NCBI GenBank assembly: GCA_003598065.1
Contig: QZKR01000069.1
Coordinates: 1-35,586, forward strand
DNA: 35,586 nt
Direction of reading: 5' to 3'
From: Myxococcales bacterium
GTDB lineage: Bacteria > Myxococcota_A > SURF-8
The notes beneath the pieces are model-generated. The model worked only from the letters and a program-made list of their open reading frames with translations, was not told the origin of the DNA and did not search any database. Every line of letters starts with the position of its first letter. The first letter of the stretch is position 1. Shown piece by piece: positions 15,807 to 23,717 of the stretch. A program made the translations under genes and the position numbers.

Positions 15807-16952
15807 ATGAAAGAGGAAAAAGGCCGTTTTGTAACCGATATTCAGCCCGATGAACAAATCGTGGCGGTGTTTCTCTGCGAACGGAAGGATCTGTTCACCG
15901 GGAAAACGGGGCAGCCTTACCTTTCGCTGCGTCTCATCGACCGTACGGGGGCCGTGGACGGCAAGGTCTGGGAAAATGCCGAAACCGTGGCCAAGCAGTT
16001 CAAGGTCGAGGATTACGTCAAGGTGAAGGCGTCGGCGCTCACCTACAACGGCAAGCTGCAACTTCGCATCAATCAGATTCGCTCGGTGCCGGACAGCGTC
16101 GTCGATGCCGCCGACTTCCAGCCGACGACCCGGTACGACATCGAGGAGATGTACGCCGAACTGCGGGCGCTCCTGAACGGGATGGCCAATCCGCAGTTGA
16201 AAAGGCTGGTTCTGTATTTTCTCGACGACGACGCCTTCGCCGAGCGCTTCAAGCACGCCCCGGCGGCCAAGGCGATACATCATCCCTTCATCGGCGGCCT
16301 GCTCGAACACGTCCTTTCGCTCGCCAAGCTGGCCAAGCTGGTCTGCTCGCATTACCCGAACGTGGACGAGTCGATGCTTCTGACGGGCGTGTTTTTCCAC
16401 GACATCGGCAAGATCCGCGAATTGGAATTCGAGCGCGCCACCAGCTACACCGACGAGGGACGGCTTTTGGGCCATATCACCCTCGGCGTGGAGATGGTGA
16501 ACGAGGCTGCCGCTAAATTGCCTGATTTTCCAAGGGAATTGAAGACGCTGGTGGCGCACATGATCCTCTCGCACCACGGCGTCTTCGAATTCGGTTCGCC
16601 GAAACGTCCCAAGATCGTGGAAGCGATGGTGCTCTCCATGATCGACGATCTCGACGCCCGCGTCGCCAGCTTCCAGGCGATCCTCGACGAGGAGACCCAG
16701 GAAGGGCGGTGGTCGCAGTACCAGAAAATCTACGAGCGTTATCTGTACCGTTGGCAGGGGCCCGAAAGCCTCAAAAACAACGATTCCCAGGACGAAAACG
16801 GAGGAAAGCCGACGCCGGCGCACCGTCCGACGGAGAGGCCCCAGGGGGGGACCAAAGACTTCCACAACCCGATCCGTTTCCCGGGGCTCGGCGGGGCGGC
16901 GAAAGAAGGAGACAAAAATCTTGATCTTCCGCTGTGGAAAGACGAGGAATAA
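15807..16952 (+). CDS. YhaM-like OB-fold / HD-domain 3'-5' exoribonuclease
   Basis: A 381-residue protein. The N-terminal OB-fold (residues ~8-95) includes GQPYLSLRLIDRTGAVDGKVW. The HD-type phosphohydrolase domain (~130-310) has H168 in GGLLEHVLSL, the doublet H198-D199 in GVFFHDIGKI and a later HH in LSHHG. This two-domain order matches YhaM family 3'-5' exoribonucleases, which trim RNA and some DNA ends. A Pro/Arg-rich low-complexity tail follows (~315-381). The frame is open from a GTG at 15795, but GTGAGG immediately upstream serves as ribosome binding site for the ATG at 15807. The gene lies 74 bp before gap. Confidence 0.85.
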   Translation: MKEEKGRFVTDIQPDEQIVAVFLCERKDLFTGKTGQPYLSLRLIDRTGAVDGKVWENAETVAKQFKVEDYVKVKASALTYNGKLQLRINQIRSVPDSVVDAADFQPTTRYDIEEMYAELRALLNGMANPQLKRLVLYFLDDDAFAERFKHAPAAKAIHHPFIGGLLEHVLSLAKLAKLVCSHYPNVDESMLLTGVFFHDIGKIRELEFERATSYTDEGRLLGHITLGVEMVNEAAAKLPDFPRELKTLVAHMILSHHGVFEFGSPKRPKIVEAMVLSMIDDLDARVASFQAILDEETQEGRWSQYQKIYERYLYRWQGPESLKNNDSQDENGGKPTPAHRPTERPQGGTKDFHNPIRFPGLGGAAKEGDKNLDLPLWKDEE

Positions 16953-17026
16953 CCGATCTCAATATAGGTTAAGCGGTTGAGGACATCCAAAACGGCAACA
17001 GCATACTTCGAAGTAAGGAGAAGAAC

Positions 17027-18055
17027 ATGACGGTCAAAGTGGCAATCAATGGTTTCGGCCGCATCGGTCGTGTGGTCCTGCGCCAGATTCTCAAGACCAA
17101 AGACGTTGAAGTCATAGGCATAAACGACCTTACGCCCGTGGCGACGAGCGTCCACCTCTTGAAGTACGATTCGCTTCATGGACCGCTGGCGGCGGACATC
17201 CAGAGCACGGATAATTCGATAACCGTCAACGGCAAGCAGATCCCGATTTACAGCACCAAGGACGTCGCCGAAGTGGCGCAGAAGTTCGCCAAGGCCGACG
17301 TGGTGATGGAGTGCACGGGCAAAATTTCGGGCAAGGAGGATCTGTCCAAGTTCATCCAGGCCGGTGCGAAGTTCGTCATCCTCTCCCGTCCGGCGAAAAA
17401 GCCGGAGGAAGTGGACGGCACCTTCGTCATCGGCGTCAACCACGCCATCTTCGACGGCCAGAAGCACAAGGTGATCTCCAACGCCTCCTGCACCACCAAC
17501 TGCCTCGCGCCCGTGGCCAGCGTGATCCACAAGAAGTTCGGGATCGAGGGCGGCCTGATGACCACCATCCACTCCTACACCAACGACCAGAACGTCCTGG
17601 ATCAGGGCCACAAGGATCTGCGCCGCGCCCGCGCCGCCGCCCTGTCGATGATTCCCACCACCACCGGCGCCGCCCGCGCCGTGGGTCTGGTGATTCCCGA
17701 ACTCAACGGCAAGCTCGACGGCTTCGCCATCCGCGTGCCCACGCCGAACGTCTCCGTCGTCGATCTGACGGCGACCTTGAAGACGGCGGTTACGGCCCAG
17801 ACGATCAACGCCGAACTGAGGCGCGCCAGCGAGAGCGAGTTGAAGGGCCTTCTGGGTTATACCGATGAGCCGCTGGTTTCCTCCGACTTCAATGGCTCGA
17901 CGTACAGTTCCGTCGTGGACTCCTCGCTCACCACCGTGCTGGGCAAGGAAGGCAAGCTGGTTAAGGTGATCTCCTGGTACGATAACGAAACCGGCTACAG
18001 CACGCGCATGGTGGACCTCGCTCGCTACGTGATGACCGGCAAATACGCGGGCTAG
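17027..18055 (+). CDS. gap: Glyceraldehyde-3-phosphate dehydrogenase, type I
   Basis: A 342-residue glycolytic enzyme that oxidises glyceraldehyde-3-phosphate to 1,3-bisphosphoglycerate. The NAD-binding start is NGFGRIGRVVLR, and the acidic VIGINDL region favours NAD over NADP. The active site is SNASCTTNC with catalytic C155, with the partner His in TTIHSYTNDQN. The C-terminal WYDNETGYSTRMVDL is typical. AAGGAGAAGAAC lies directly before the ATG. It is the first gene of a gap-pgk-tpiA block. One weak promoter-like TTGAGG (16977) lies upstream without a convincing -10. Confidence 0.97.
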   Translation: MTVKVAINGFGRIGRVVLRQILKTKDVEVIGINDLTPVATSVHLLKYDSLHGPLAADIQSTDNSITVNGKQIPIYSTKDVAEVAQKFAKADVVMECTGKISGKEDLSKFIQAGAKFVILSRPAKKPEEVDGTFVIGVNHAIFDGQKHKVISNASCTTNCLAPVASVIHKKFGIEGGLMTTIHSYTNDQNVLDQGHKDLRRARAAALSMIPTTTGAARAVGLVIPELNGKLDGFAIRVPTPNVSVVDLTATLKTAVTAQTINAELRRASESELKGLLGYTDEPLVSSDFNGSTYSSVVDSSLTTVLGKEGKLVKVISWYDNETGYSTRMVDLARYVMTGKYAG

Positions 18056-18064
18056 GAGGCGGGC

Positions 18065-19240
18065 ATGGCCTTTTCGAAGCTCGAAGAGCTGGAACTGAAG
18101 GAAAAGCGCGTTTTCGTGCGCGTCGATTTCAACTGTCCGGTGAAGGAAGGCATCGTCACCGACGACACGCGCATCCGCGCCTCGCTGCCGACGATCAAGT
18201 TCCTGATCAAGAACAACGCCAAGGTGATTCTCGCTTCGCACCTGGGCCGGCCGAAGGGCAAGCCGCAGAAGGAATTCTCGCTCGAACCGGTCGGCGCGCG
18301 GCTGGCGGAGCTTCTGAACGCGGAGATCTTTCTCACCGACGACTGCGTCGGCGACGGGGCGAGGAAGGTGATTTCCGACCTGCGCCCCGGCCAGGTGGCG
18401 CTCTTGGAAAACGTCCGCTTCCACAAGGAAGAGACGGACAACGAGGAACTCTTCGCCAAGAAGCTCGCCTCCTTCGCCGACGTCTACATCAACGACGCTT
18501 TCGGCACGGCGCATCGCGCCCATGCCTCGACCGTGGGCATGGCCGAATTCGTGCCCGTCAAGGCGCCGGGCTTCCTGATGCGCAAGGAAATCGAATCCCT
18601 CACGCCGCTCTTGAAAAGCCCCGGCCGGCCCTACCTCGCCATTTTGGGCGGAGCCAAGGTGTCGGACAAAATCGCCGTGCTCGACAACCTGCTCGATCAC
18701 GTCAATGCGATGCTGGTCGGCGGCGGCATGGCTTATACGTTCCTCAAGACCTTGGGCCAGGGAATCGGCAATTCGCTGTTCGAGAAAGACAGCCTGGAAG
18801 CGGCGGAGAAGATCCTGAAAGGCGCAAAGGCGCGCAAAATCGCCTTGCTGCTGCCCGTGGATCACGTCATTTCCGCCGATCCCAAAGACGGATCGGACGC
18901 GAAGACGGTGGAGCACATCCCGGACGGCATGATGGGGCTCGACATCGGCCCGAAAACGCGCGAACTTTTCGCGAAGGAGATCGCCCGCGCCAAGACGATC
19001 TTCTGGAACGGCCCGATGGGCGTGTTCGAAACGCCCGCCTTCGCCGAGGGCACGATGGAGATCGCCCGCGCCGTGGCCGGTTCGGGGGCGATGTCCGTGG
19101 TCGGCGGCGGCGACAGCGTGGCGGCGGTGAACAAGGCCGGCGTGGCCGACAGAATCGGCCACATCTCCACCGGCGGCGGCGCGTCGCTGGAGTTCATGGA
19201 AGGCAAGCAACTGCCGGGAATCGAAGTTCTCGACGTTTAA
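18065..19240 (+). CDS. pgk: Phosphoglycerate kinase
   Basis: A 391-residue kinase that makes ATP and 3-phosphoglycerate from 1,3-bisphosphoglycerate. Typical blocks are RVFVRVDFNCPV at the substrate site, ILASHLGRPKG, LLENVRFHKEE, NDAFGTAHRAHAST, AILGGAKVSDKI, and the nucleotide-site GPMGVFETPAF plus GGGDSVAAVNKAG. All are intact and the length is normal. It lies 9 bp after gap with GGAGGCGGGC before the ATG, and 22 bp before tpiA, so all three are very probably co-transcribed. Confidence 0.97.
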   Translation: MAFSKLEELELKEKRVFVRVDFNCPVKEGIVTDDTRIRASLPTIKFLIKNNAKVILASHLGRPKGKPQKEFSLEPVGARLAELLNAEIFLTDDCVGDGARKVISDLRPGQVALLENVRFHKEETDNEELFAKKLASFADVYINDAFGTAHRAHASTVGMAEFVPVKAPGFLMRKEIESLTPLLKSPGRPYLAILGGAKVSDKIAVLDNLLDHVNAMLVGGGMAYTFLKTLGQGIGNSLFEKDSLEAAEKILKGAKARKIALLLPVDHVISADPKDGSDAKTVEHIPDGMMGLDIGPKTRELFAKEIARAKTIFWNGPMGVFETPAFAEGTMEIARAVAGSGAMSVVGGGDSVAAVNKAGVADRIGHISTGGGASLEFMEGKQLPGIEVLDV

Positions 19241-19262
19241 CCTAACATTCGAGGGGAACAGG

Positions 19263-20018
19263 ATGCGACGACCGATCATCGCCGGAAACTGGAAGATGTA
19301 TCTGACGCCGGAGGAAGGCGCGGCCCTGGCCGTGGCGCTTGCGCCGAGGGCGGCCGCGCGCGCCGACGTGGACGTGGTGGTCTGCCCGGCCATGCCGCTC
19401 TTGGAATCGGTGGGCCGGGCGCTCGCCGGCGCGTCCTTGAAGCTGGGCGCGCAGAATCTCTACCCGATGGCCGAGGGCGCGTTCACCGGCGAGGCTTCGC
19501 CGAAGATGCTCGTCGCCCTGGGCTGCGAGTATTGCATCATCGGCCACTCGGAGCGGCGGCAGTACTTCGCCGAAAAGAACGCCTTCGTCAACGCCAAGGT
19601 CAAGGCGGCCCTGGAATTCGACCTGACGCCGATCGTTTGCATCGGCGAGACGCTGGAAGAGCGCGAGAAAAAGCTGACCTTCGACGTGGTCGGCGCGCAG
19701 CTGGAAGGCGCGTTCGAGCAGATCTCGGCCGAGCAGGCGGCGGGCATTGTGGTGGCCTACGAGCCGGTCTGGGCGATCGGCACGGGGCACACGGCCACGC
19801 CGGAGCAGGCGCAGGAGGTGCATGCGTTCATCCGCCTGAAGCTGGGGCGCAAATACGGCGACAAGACGGCCCAGGCGATGCGCCTTCAATACGGCGGATC
19901 GGTGAAGCCCGACAACGTCGATTCCCTGATGGCCCAGCCGGACATCGACGGCGCGCTGGTCGGCGGCGCGTCGCTGAAAGTCGATTCGTTCGCGCGGATC
20001 CTGAACTTCAAGAGGTAG
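19263..20018 (+). CDS. tpiA: Triosephosphate isomerase
   Basis: A 251-residue (beta/alpha)8-barrel enzyme that interconverts dihydroxyacetone phosphate and glyceraldehyde-3-phosphate. The catalytic Lys is in AGNWKMYLT, the His in IIGHSERRQYF and the Glu in VVAYEPVWAIGTG. The phosphate-binding GGSVKPDN and GALVGGASLK are present. GAGGGGAACAGG lies before the ATG. It is the last gene of the gap-pgk-tpiA block and is followed by a clear terminator. Confidence 0.97.
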   Translation: MRRPIIAGNWKMYLTPEEGAALAVALAPRAAARADVDVVVCPAMPLLESVGRALAGASLKLGAQNLYPMAEGAFTGEASPKMLVALGCEYCIIGHSERRQYFAEKNAFVNAKVKAALEFDLTPIVCIGETLEEREKKLTFDVVGAQLEGAFEQISAEQAAGIVVAYEPVWAIGTGHTATPEQAQEVHAFIRLKLGRKYGDKTAQAMRLQYGGSVKPDNVDSLMAQPDIDGALVGGASLKVDSFARILNFKR

Positions 20019-20041
20019 TTCCGACAAGTTCCGATTCCACC

Positions 20042-20084
20042 CGCTCCGCCGGTCGCCATCGCGTTCGGCGGAGCGCTGTTTTTC
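20042..20084 (+). terminator. Rho-independent terminator after tpiA
   Basis: The arms CGCTCCGCCG (20042-20051) and CGGCGGAGCG (20066-20075) are perfect 10-base complements with a 14-base loop, followed by CTGTTTTTC. It ends the glycolytic transcript 24 bp past the tpiA stop. The ribosome binding site of the next gene (GGAGG) begins right after it. Confidence 0.85.
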
Positions 20085-20094
20085 GGAGGTCGCC

Positions 20095-20643
20095 ATGAAC
20101 GTCGTCGTCAAACGGATGGGGCCGGACTTGCGCGACGCCTTCTACGCGCTGCACTCCGACGTCAACGACTGCGGCTTGTGCCAGTGCGTCGCCTGGTGGG
20201 CGCCGACCTGGGAAGGCTGGGACAAACGGACCAAGGAAGAGAACCGCGCCTTGCGAGAGTCGCTCTTCGACCGCGGCGAGTACGACGGCTATCTGCTCTT
20301 TGTCGATGACGTTCCGAGCGCCTGGTGTCAGGCGGGGCCGCGCGACCGGCTGGAAAAGCTTTGCCGCTCCTATCGTCTCACGCCGGACCCGGCGGTCTGG
20401 GCCATCACCTGCTTTCTCGTCGCACCGAGCGCCCGCCAAAAGGGCCTGGCGCGTCGGCTGCTGGACGCGGTTCTCGCCGATCTCGCCTTTAAGGGTGTCG
20501 CCCTCGTTCAAGCGTTCCCCAAGCGCGGCGAACTGCCCGTCGAGGATATGTGGACGGGCCCCGAGCCGCTGTTCCAGGCGGCCGGCTTCACCCTGGAGCG
20601 CGACGACCCCCGCTTGCCGATCTACGCCAAACGGCTGGGGTGA
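20095..20643 (+). CDS. GNAT-family acetyltransferase
   Basis: A 182-residue protein of the GNAT N-acetyltransferase superfamily. The acetyl-CoA-binding motif A is in ITCFLVAPSARQKGLARRLLDAVL (residues ~104-126), with the Q/RxxGxA/G signature as RQKGLA. An N-terminal CGLCQC-VAWWAP stretch is notable for its three Cys near a Trp-rich segment. The substrate is unknown. GGAGGTCGCC precedes the ATG at 20095. The gene stands alone between the tpiA terminator and the sigma-factor gene. Confidence 0.75.
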   Translation: MNVVVKRMGPDLRDAFYALHSDVNDCGLCQCVAWWAPTWEGWDKRTKEENRALRESLFDRGEYDGYLLFVDDVPSAWCQAGPRDRLEKLCRSYRLTPDPAVWAITCFLVAPSARQKGLARRLLDAVLADLAFKGVALVQAFPKRGELPVEDMWTGPEPLFQAAGFTLERDDPRLPIYAKRLG

Positions 20644-20895
20644 GCGCCGGCTGAAGATCAAACAAACCGACCGTAAAAACTTCCCCCCATCGCGACCTTC
20701 CTCCTCCCCTGCGCCCGCCGAAACAGGGAACGCCAAAGCTGCCCATCGTCGCGCTATCGCCAGTGTTTTCAACAGGTTCGTGAAAATCGTATGATGGATT
20801 GCGAAAAATCGTCGCGAAACGTGTAATTTATCGGAGGGAGAGTTGTCTTAAAAGAAGTTGAGTTGTCTGCGGCAGTCGCGGACGAGGCTGTGCCG

Positions 20896-21432
20896 ATGTG
20901 GGACCGAGCGGAAATCGACAGTCTGTTTCGAGCGCACGCGGAGGCGTTGTTTCGTTTCCTGCGCTCCTTCCGCCTGCCCGAAGACGAGACTTACGAACTC
21001 GTCCAGTCGGCGTTCGAGAAGCTTCTGTCCGCCGATCCGCGGGAAGTGCGCGCGCCGAAGGCGTGGCTGTTCACCGTCGGCCGCAACATGGCGCTCAACC
21101 GCCTGAAAACCGATCGCCGCACCGACGCCCTGCCGCCCGACGCCGATCCGGAAAGCGATCTGCCCGACGCCCTGAGCCGGCTGCTGGAGGACGAGCGCAA
21201 CGCCGGCCTCTGGGCGGCCTTCGGCGCATTGTCGCCGAAGGATCAGGAACTGCTGCGGCTTCAGTATCAGCACGATCTGTCGCACAAGGAAATCGCCCAG
21301 GTGGTCGGCATGCCGGCGATCGCCGTCAGAGTGGCCGCGTTCCGAGCGCGGGAACGCCTCCGCAAAGCCCTGGACGATAGGGAAGCGCGCGAGGAAAGGA
21401 GGGCGGCCGATGCCGTCGCACCGCGAGCCTGA
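20896..21432 (+). CDS. ECF-type RNA polymerase sigma factor
   Basis: A ~178-residue sigma70-family protein with regions 2 and 4 only. Region 2 spans about residues 5-80 (LFRAHAEALFRFLRSF; AWLFTVGRNMALNRLKTDRR). Region 4 spans ~115-165 (LSPKDQELLRLQYQHDLSHKEIAQVVGMPAIAV, a helix-turn-helix). This is the ECF layout. The frame can start upstream at a TTG (20863), but ATG 20896 with GAGG at 20884-20887 is preferred. Its end overlaps by 23 bases the next gene, which encodes a single-pass membrane protein. This is the classic sigma/anti-sigma arrangement. The target promoter cannot be named. Confidence 0.82.
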   Translation: MWDRAEIDSLFRAHAEALFRFLRSFRLPEDETYELVQSAFEKLLSADPREVRAPKAWLFTVGRNMALNRLKTDRRTDALPPDADPESDLPDALSRLLEDERNAGLWAAFGALSPKDQELLRLQYQHDLSHKEIAQVVGMPAIAVRVAAFRARERLRKALDDREAREERRAADAVAPRA

Positions 21433-21835
21433 ATTGAAGCAGAGTTTATCGACGCTGCTGGACGCCCAGATCCCGCCGGCCTCGCCCGAGCGGCTGGACG
21501 CCATGCGGCGGCAACTGTTGGCCCGCGCCACGGCCGCCGTGCCGGAAAAACGCAGCCTGCCTTTCCGGCGGTTTGCCGTCGCCGCCGGGGCGCTGGCGGC
21601 GCTCGTTGCCGTTGCTCTCTGGGCCTGGCCTGCGCCGGAAGAAACGCCTCTCTCCCCATCGGCGGCGAAAGTGGCCGCGATCGTCGAGAGCGAGCAGCAA
21701 TTGGACGATTTCAAACTCCTTCTCACCCAGCTTGCCGCCGGCGCGAGCGCGGACGAAGTCGCTTTCGCCTGGGAGGCGGACGCCTGGGACGGCGCGGCAT
21801 GGAGTGCAACGGACGAGGCGGAGGACTGGCTGTAG
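21410..21835 (+). CDS. Small single-pass membrane protein, candidate anti-sigma factor
   Basis: A 141-residue protein with one hydrophobic segment at about residues 53-72 (FAVAAGALAALVAVALWAW). A ~50-residue N-terminal part rich in charged residues (ELKQSLSTLLDAQIPPASPERLDAMRR would be cytoplasmic) and an acidic Trp-containing C-terminal part (EADAWDGAAWSATDEAEDWL) flank it. No zinc-finger anti-sigma motif is present. GGAGG at 21398-21402 lies inside the end of the sigma gene, so the two are translationally coupled. The role as anti-sigma factor is inferred from position and topology only. Confidence 0.6.
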   Translation: MPSHREPELKQSLSTLLDAQIPPASPERLDAMRRQLLARATAAVPEKRSLPFRRFAVAAGALAALVAVALWAWPAPEETPLSPSAAKVAAIVESEQQLDDFKLLLTQLAAGASADEVAFAWEADAWDGAAWSATDEAEDWL

Positions 21836-21925
21836 CAAGGCTGTAACTTTTCCCCGGCGCGGTTGTCTTACGGACATGAAGTGGGTGAACGAACCGTAAG
21901 CAGAAACCGACAAGGAGAACGAATC

Positions 21926-22888
21926 ATGAAACGCCTGTTCTCGATGCTGATGCTGATCGCCGCCCTCGGCGGCTTCGCCGCGACGGCCCAGGCCGGGCCG
22001 TTCATGGACCCGCCGGACGAGGAATTCCGGGGCCTGCACGTCGAGGCGATGAGCCTCGCGCTGTTGCGCGATCTTGATCTCACGGCCGAGCAGCGGGCCG
22101 CGATCAAGGACATCCTCGCCCCGTTGCAACCGGATCTCGCCGCCGCGCGGGAGAACCGCGACGCCTGGCAGAAGGAAGGGATGAAACCGCGCTTGGAGCG
22201 GATCGTCGCCGACTTGAAAGCCGGCCGCCAGTCTGAACCGCCCACGGCCGAACAGCTGGCCCGCTTCGAGGCCCACCAGAAAGCGATGCACGAGATGCGG
22301 CGCAAGGGGCTGGAGACGTTCCGGCGGATCATGGACGCGCTCACTCCCGAGCAGCGCGACCGCCTCGTCCAGTTCGATCCCCACACTCTGATCGGATTTA
22401 ACGAGGCCCCCTTGATGCGGCAGTTGATGGGCAAGGACGCCGTCGATCTCGTGCGTTCCGTCCGCGAAATGACGCAATCCGAGTTCGACGCCCTGGTGGA
22501 ACGGATCAAGACCCATGGGCCGAAAGGCATGGGACCGGGCCACGGCCACAACCGCCATCCCGGCATGGATCAGCGCCGGCAACAGCACATCGGCGACCTG
22601 ACCGCCCTGTTCGACGACATTCGCGCCATGCCGGACAGCGAGTTCGAGAGCAACGTCGCGCAGCTCACCAGTCGCCTGGAATCGTTGCAGCCGCCGCGCC
22701 TGGCCAAAGGCGGCCGGCCCGACTTCGACGCGCCGGGCGAAGGTGGCGGTGCGGACGTCGGCCCCTGCCCCAAAGGTCCGGGCGGTCCGGATCGCGACGA
22801 CATGGACGTCCCCGGCATGGGCGCCCGTCCCGAACGACGCTTCCTCTTCCCGATCGTTTTCTCGGAGCCCTTCTACAACGCCTTGTAA
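21926..22888 (+). CDS. Spy/CpxP-like periplasmic protein (LTxxQ motifs)
   Basis: A 320-residue exported protein. The signal peptide (MKRLFSMLMLIAALGGFAATAQA|GP) lacks a lipobox. Two LTxxQ-type motifs are visible, LTAEQRAAIKDIL (residues ~52-64) and LTPEQRDRLVQ (~143-153), within long helical segments. This is the hallmark of the Spy/CpxP/CnrX group of periplasmic stress chaperones and sensors. A His/Met/Gly-rich stretch (HGPKGMGPGHGHNRHPGMDQ) and a Gly/Pro/Asp-rich tail (~270-305) could bind metal. It is longer than Spy (about 160 residues). AAGGAGAAC before ATG 21926 sets the start. It lies 90 bp after the candidate anti-sigma gene and is closed by a terminator. Confidence 0.72.
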   Translation: MKRLFSMLMLIAALGGFAATAQAGPFMDPPDEEFRGLHVEAMSLALLRDLDLTAEQRAAIKDILAPLQPDLAAARENRDAWQKEGMKPRLERIVADLKAGRQSEPPTAEQLARFEAHQKAMHEMRRKGLETFRRIMDALTPEQRDRLVQFDPHTLIGFNEAPLMRQLMGKDAVDLVRSVREMTQSEFDALVERIKTHGPKGMGPGHGHNRHPGMDQRRQQHIGDLTALFDDIRAMPDSEFESNVAQLTSRLESLQPPRLAKGGRPDFDAPGEGGGADVGPCPKGPGGPDRDDMDVPGMGARPERRFLFPIVFSEPFYNAL

Positions 22889-22910
22889 GCGACCGGCCTT
22901 GCGGACGGAG

Positions 22911-22946
22911 CGGCGGGCGGGTTTTTTCCCCGCCCGTCGTTTTTTT
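22911..22946 (+). terminator. Rho-independent terminator after the Spy-like gene
   Basis: CGGCGGGCGGG (22911-22921) pairs with CCCGCCCGTCG (22929-22939; one G-U pair) across a T-rich loop, followed by seven T. It closes the sigma / membrane protein / Spy-like unit. Confidence 0.85.
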
Positions 22947-23003
22947 GCGTGGGATGAATTGCGAAGCGGCTTTTGTCTGGAGAAGAAAACGCCGAGAGAC
23001 GCG

Positions 23004-23339
23004 TTACGGCTTCTCTTCCCCCTCGTCCTCGCCATCCTTCTCCGGGTCGGGGAGCTTGATGCGCTGGTGATCGGGATTGGGGGCGTAGAAGAGCGCCGTT
23101 TTGCCGAGCGTCTGGACGCAGGCGGCGCGCGTGTTGGCGACGATCGATTCCACCATCTCCTTCAGGTCGATTTCCGCGCCCTTGCCCAGCTTGATCTTGA
23201 TCAGTTCGTGATCGTAGAGCGCCTGACGGATGGCCTCGTACTGCGGTTCGCCCAGGCCGTTGCGGCCGACGTAAACCACCGGCTCCAGGTGGTGACCCAG
23301 GGCTCGGAGATGACGACGTTGCTTGCCTTTAAGTTCCAT
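23004..23339 (-). CDS. yhbY: YhbY-family RNA-binding protein (CRM domain)
   Basis: A 111-residue protein with a single CRS1/YhbY (CRM) domain. It begins MELKGKQRRHLRALGHHLEP and continues VVYVGRNGLGEPQYEAIRQAL and ELIKIKLGK, all typical. The GxxG loop is present as GRNG. E. coli YhbY associates with pre-50S ribosomal particles. The frame opens further upstream, but the ATG at 23339 has AGGAGG just before it and matches the family N-terminus. The C-terminus is acidic (DPEKDGEDEGEEKP). It stands convergent to the Spy-like gene. Confidence 0.9.
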   Translation of the reverse strand: MELKGKQRRHLRALGHHLEPVVYVGRNGLGEPQYEAIRQALYDHELIKIKLGKGAEIDLKEMVESIVANTRAACVQTLGKTALFYAPNPDHQRIKLPDPEKDGEDEGEEKP

Positions 23340-23523
23340 GCGTCCTCCTGGCGGCGATTCGACGCCCTTGCGTATCACAGGCGGGCGGCGTTGGCAAGCG
23401 GGCGGGAAGTGATTGAATCGGCAACAAAGCTTGCTGGACTATTATTTAGTAGGTTGCTTGTTCAGCAGATGGCGGGATCAAAGCAGAGCAAAAATATTCT
23501 AGCTATAGAAGCATAAATTTTTG

Positions 23524-23552
23524 TTGACTTTTTGTAATTGTAATGGTAATGT
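23524..23552 (+). promoter_or_regulatory. Putative distal promoter P1 of the AbiE island
   Basis: TTGACT (23524-23529) and TAATGT (23547-23552) are 17 bases apart. The -10 lies inside the 34-bp palindrome at 23539-23572. It reads toward the AbiEi-like gene, about 160 bases away. Confidence 0.5.
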
Positions 23553-23572
23553 ACGAGTACATTACCATTACA
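23539..23572. promoter_or_regulatory. Operator-like palindrome O1
   Basis: Perfect 16-base arms, TGTAATGGTAATGTAC and GTACATTACCATTACA, are separated by GA. The inner core TAATGTAC-NN-GTACATTA is shared with O2 at 23639-23666. It overlaps the P1 -10 and is a likely repressor site, most simply for the AbiEi-like protein. Confidence 0.65.
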
Positions 23573-23619
23573 GAGTTAATGGCACTGCAACATAAGGATA
23601 TCAGAGGGATATTTTTCCA

Positions 23620-23647
23620 TTGACATTATTGAAATTTCGTCTATAAT
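23620..23647 (+). promoter_or_regulatory. Strong sigma70-type promoter P2 for the AbiEi-like gene
   Basis: A consensus -35 TTGACA (23620-23625) and consensus -10 TATAAT (23642-23647) are spaced by 16 bases. Transcription would begin near 23655, about 60 bases before the ATG at 23718. The -10 lies within palindrome O2, so a bound repressor would block it. Confidence 0.75.
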
Positions 23648-23666
23648 GTACTTGTACATTATAGAC
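23639..23666. promoter_or_regulatory. Operator-like palindrome O2
   Basis: Perfect 13-base arms, GTCTATAATGTAC and GTACATTATAGAC, are separated by TT. It shares the 18-base core TAATGTAC-NN-GTACATTA with O1, with centres 97 bases apart. In both copies a TTGAC box begins 23-24 bases before the core, so promoter plus operator look duplicated as a unit. Confidence 0.7.
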
Positions 23667-23717
23667 TATTGGAAAAGCTCTTTCCCGCCATTTCCTAGCG
23701 CTTGGAGTTCTAGGCTT

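Larger units (their letters stand above)
23400..23717. other. AT-rich regulatory island upstream of the AbiEi-like gene
   Basis: This 318-base stretch is much richer in A and T than its surroundings, suggesting acquired DNA. It holds two promoters, each overlapping a long palindrome (listed separately). Only very short open frames are visible (for example 15 codons from 23469 and 14 codons from 23579), without supporting signals. No gene is called here. Confidence 0.6.

Noticed and set aside
16953-17026. Promoter before gap (TTGAGG at 16977)
   Set aside because: No -10 box at acceptable spacing; the gene may be read from the upstream nuclease promoter or from a promoter type not recognised here.
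16739-19393. An 880-codon open frame on the minus strand opposite gap and pgk
   Set aside because: It lies opposite two clearly conserved glycolytic genes and has no recognisable domain, start signal or signal peptide.
23469-23623. Two very short open frames (15 and 14 codons) in the AbiE control region
   Set aside because: There is no ribosome binding site of note and no resemblance to known peptides; the stretch is better explained as promoters and operators.
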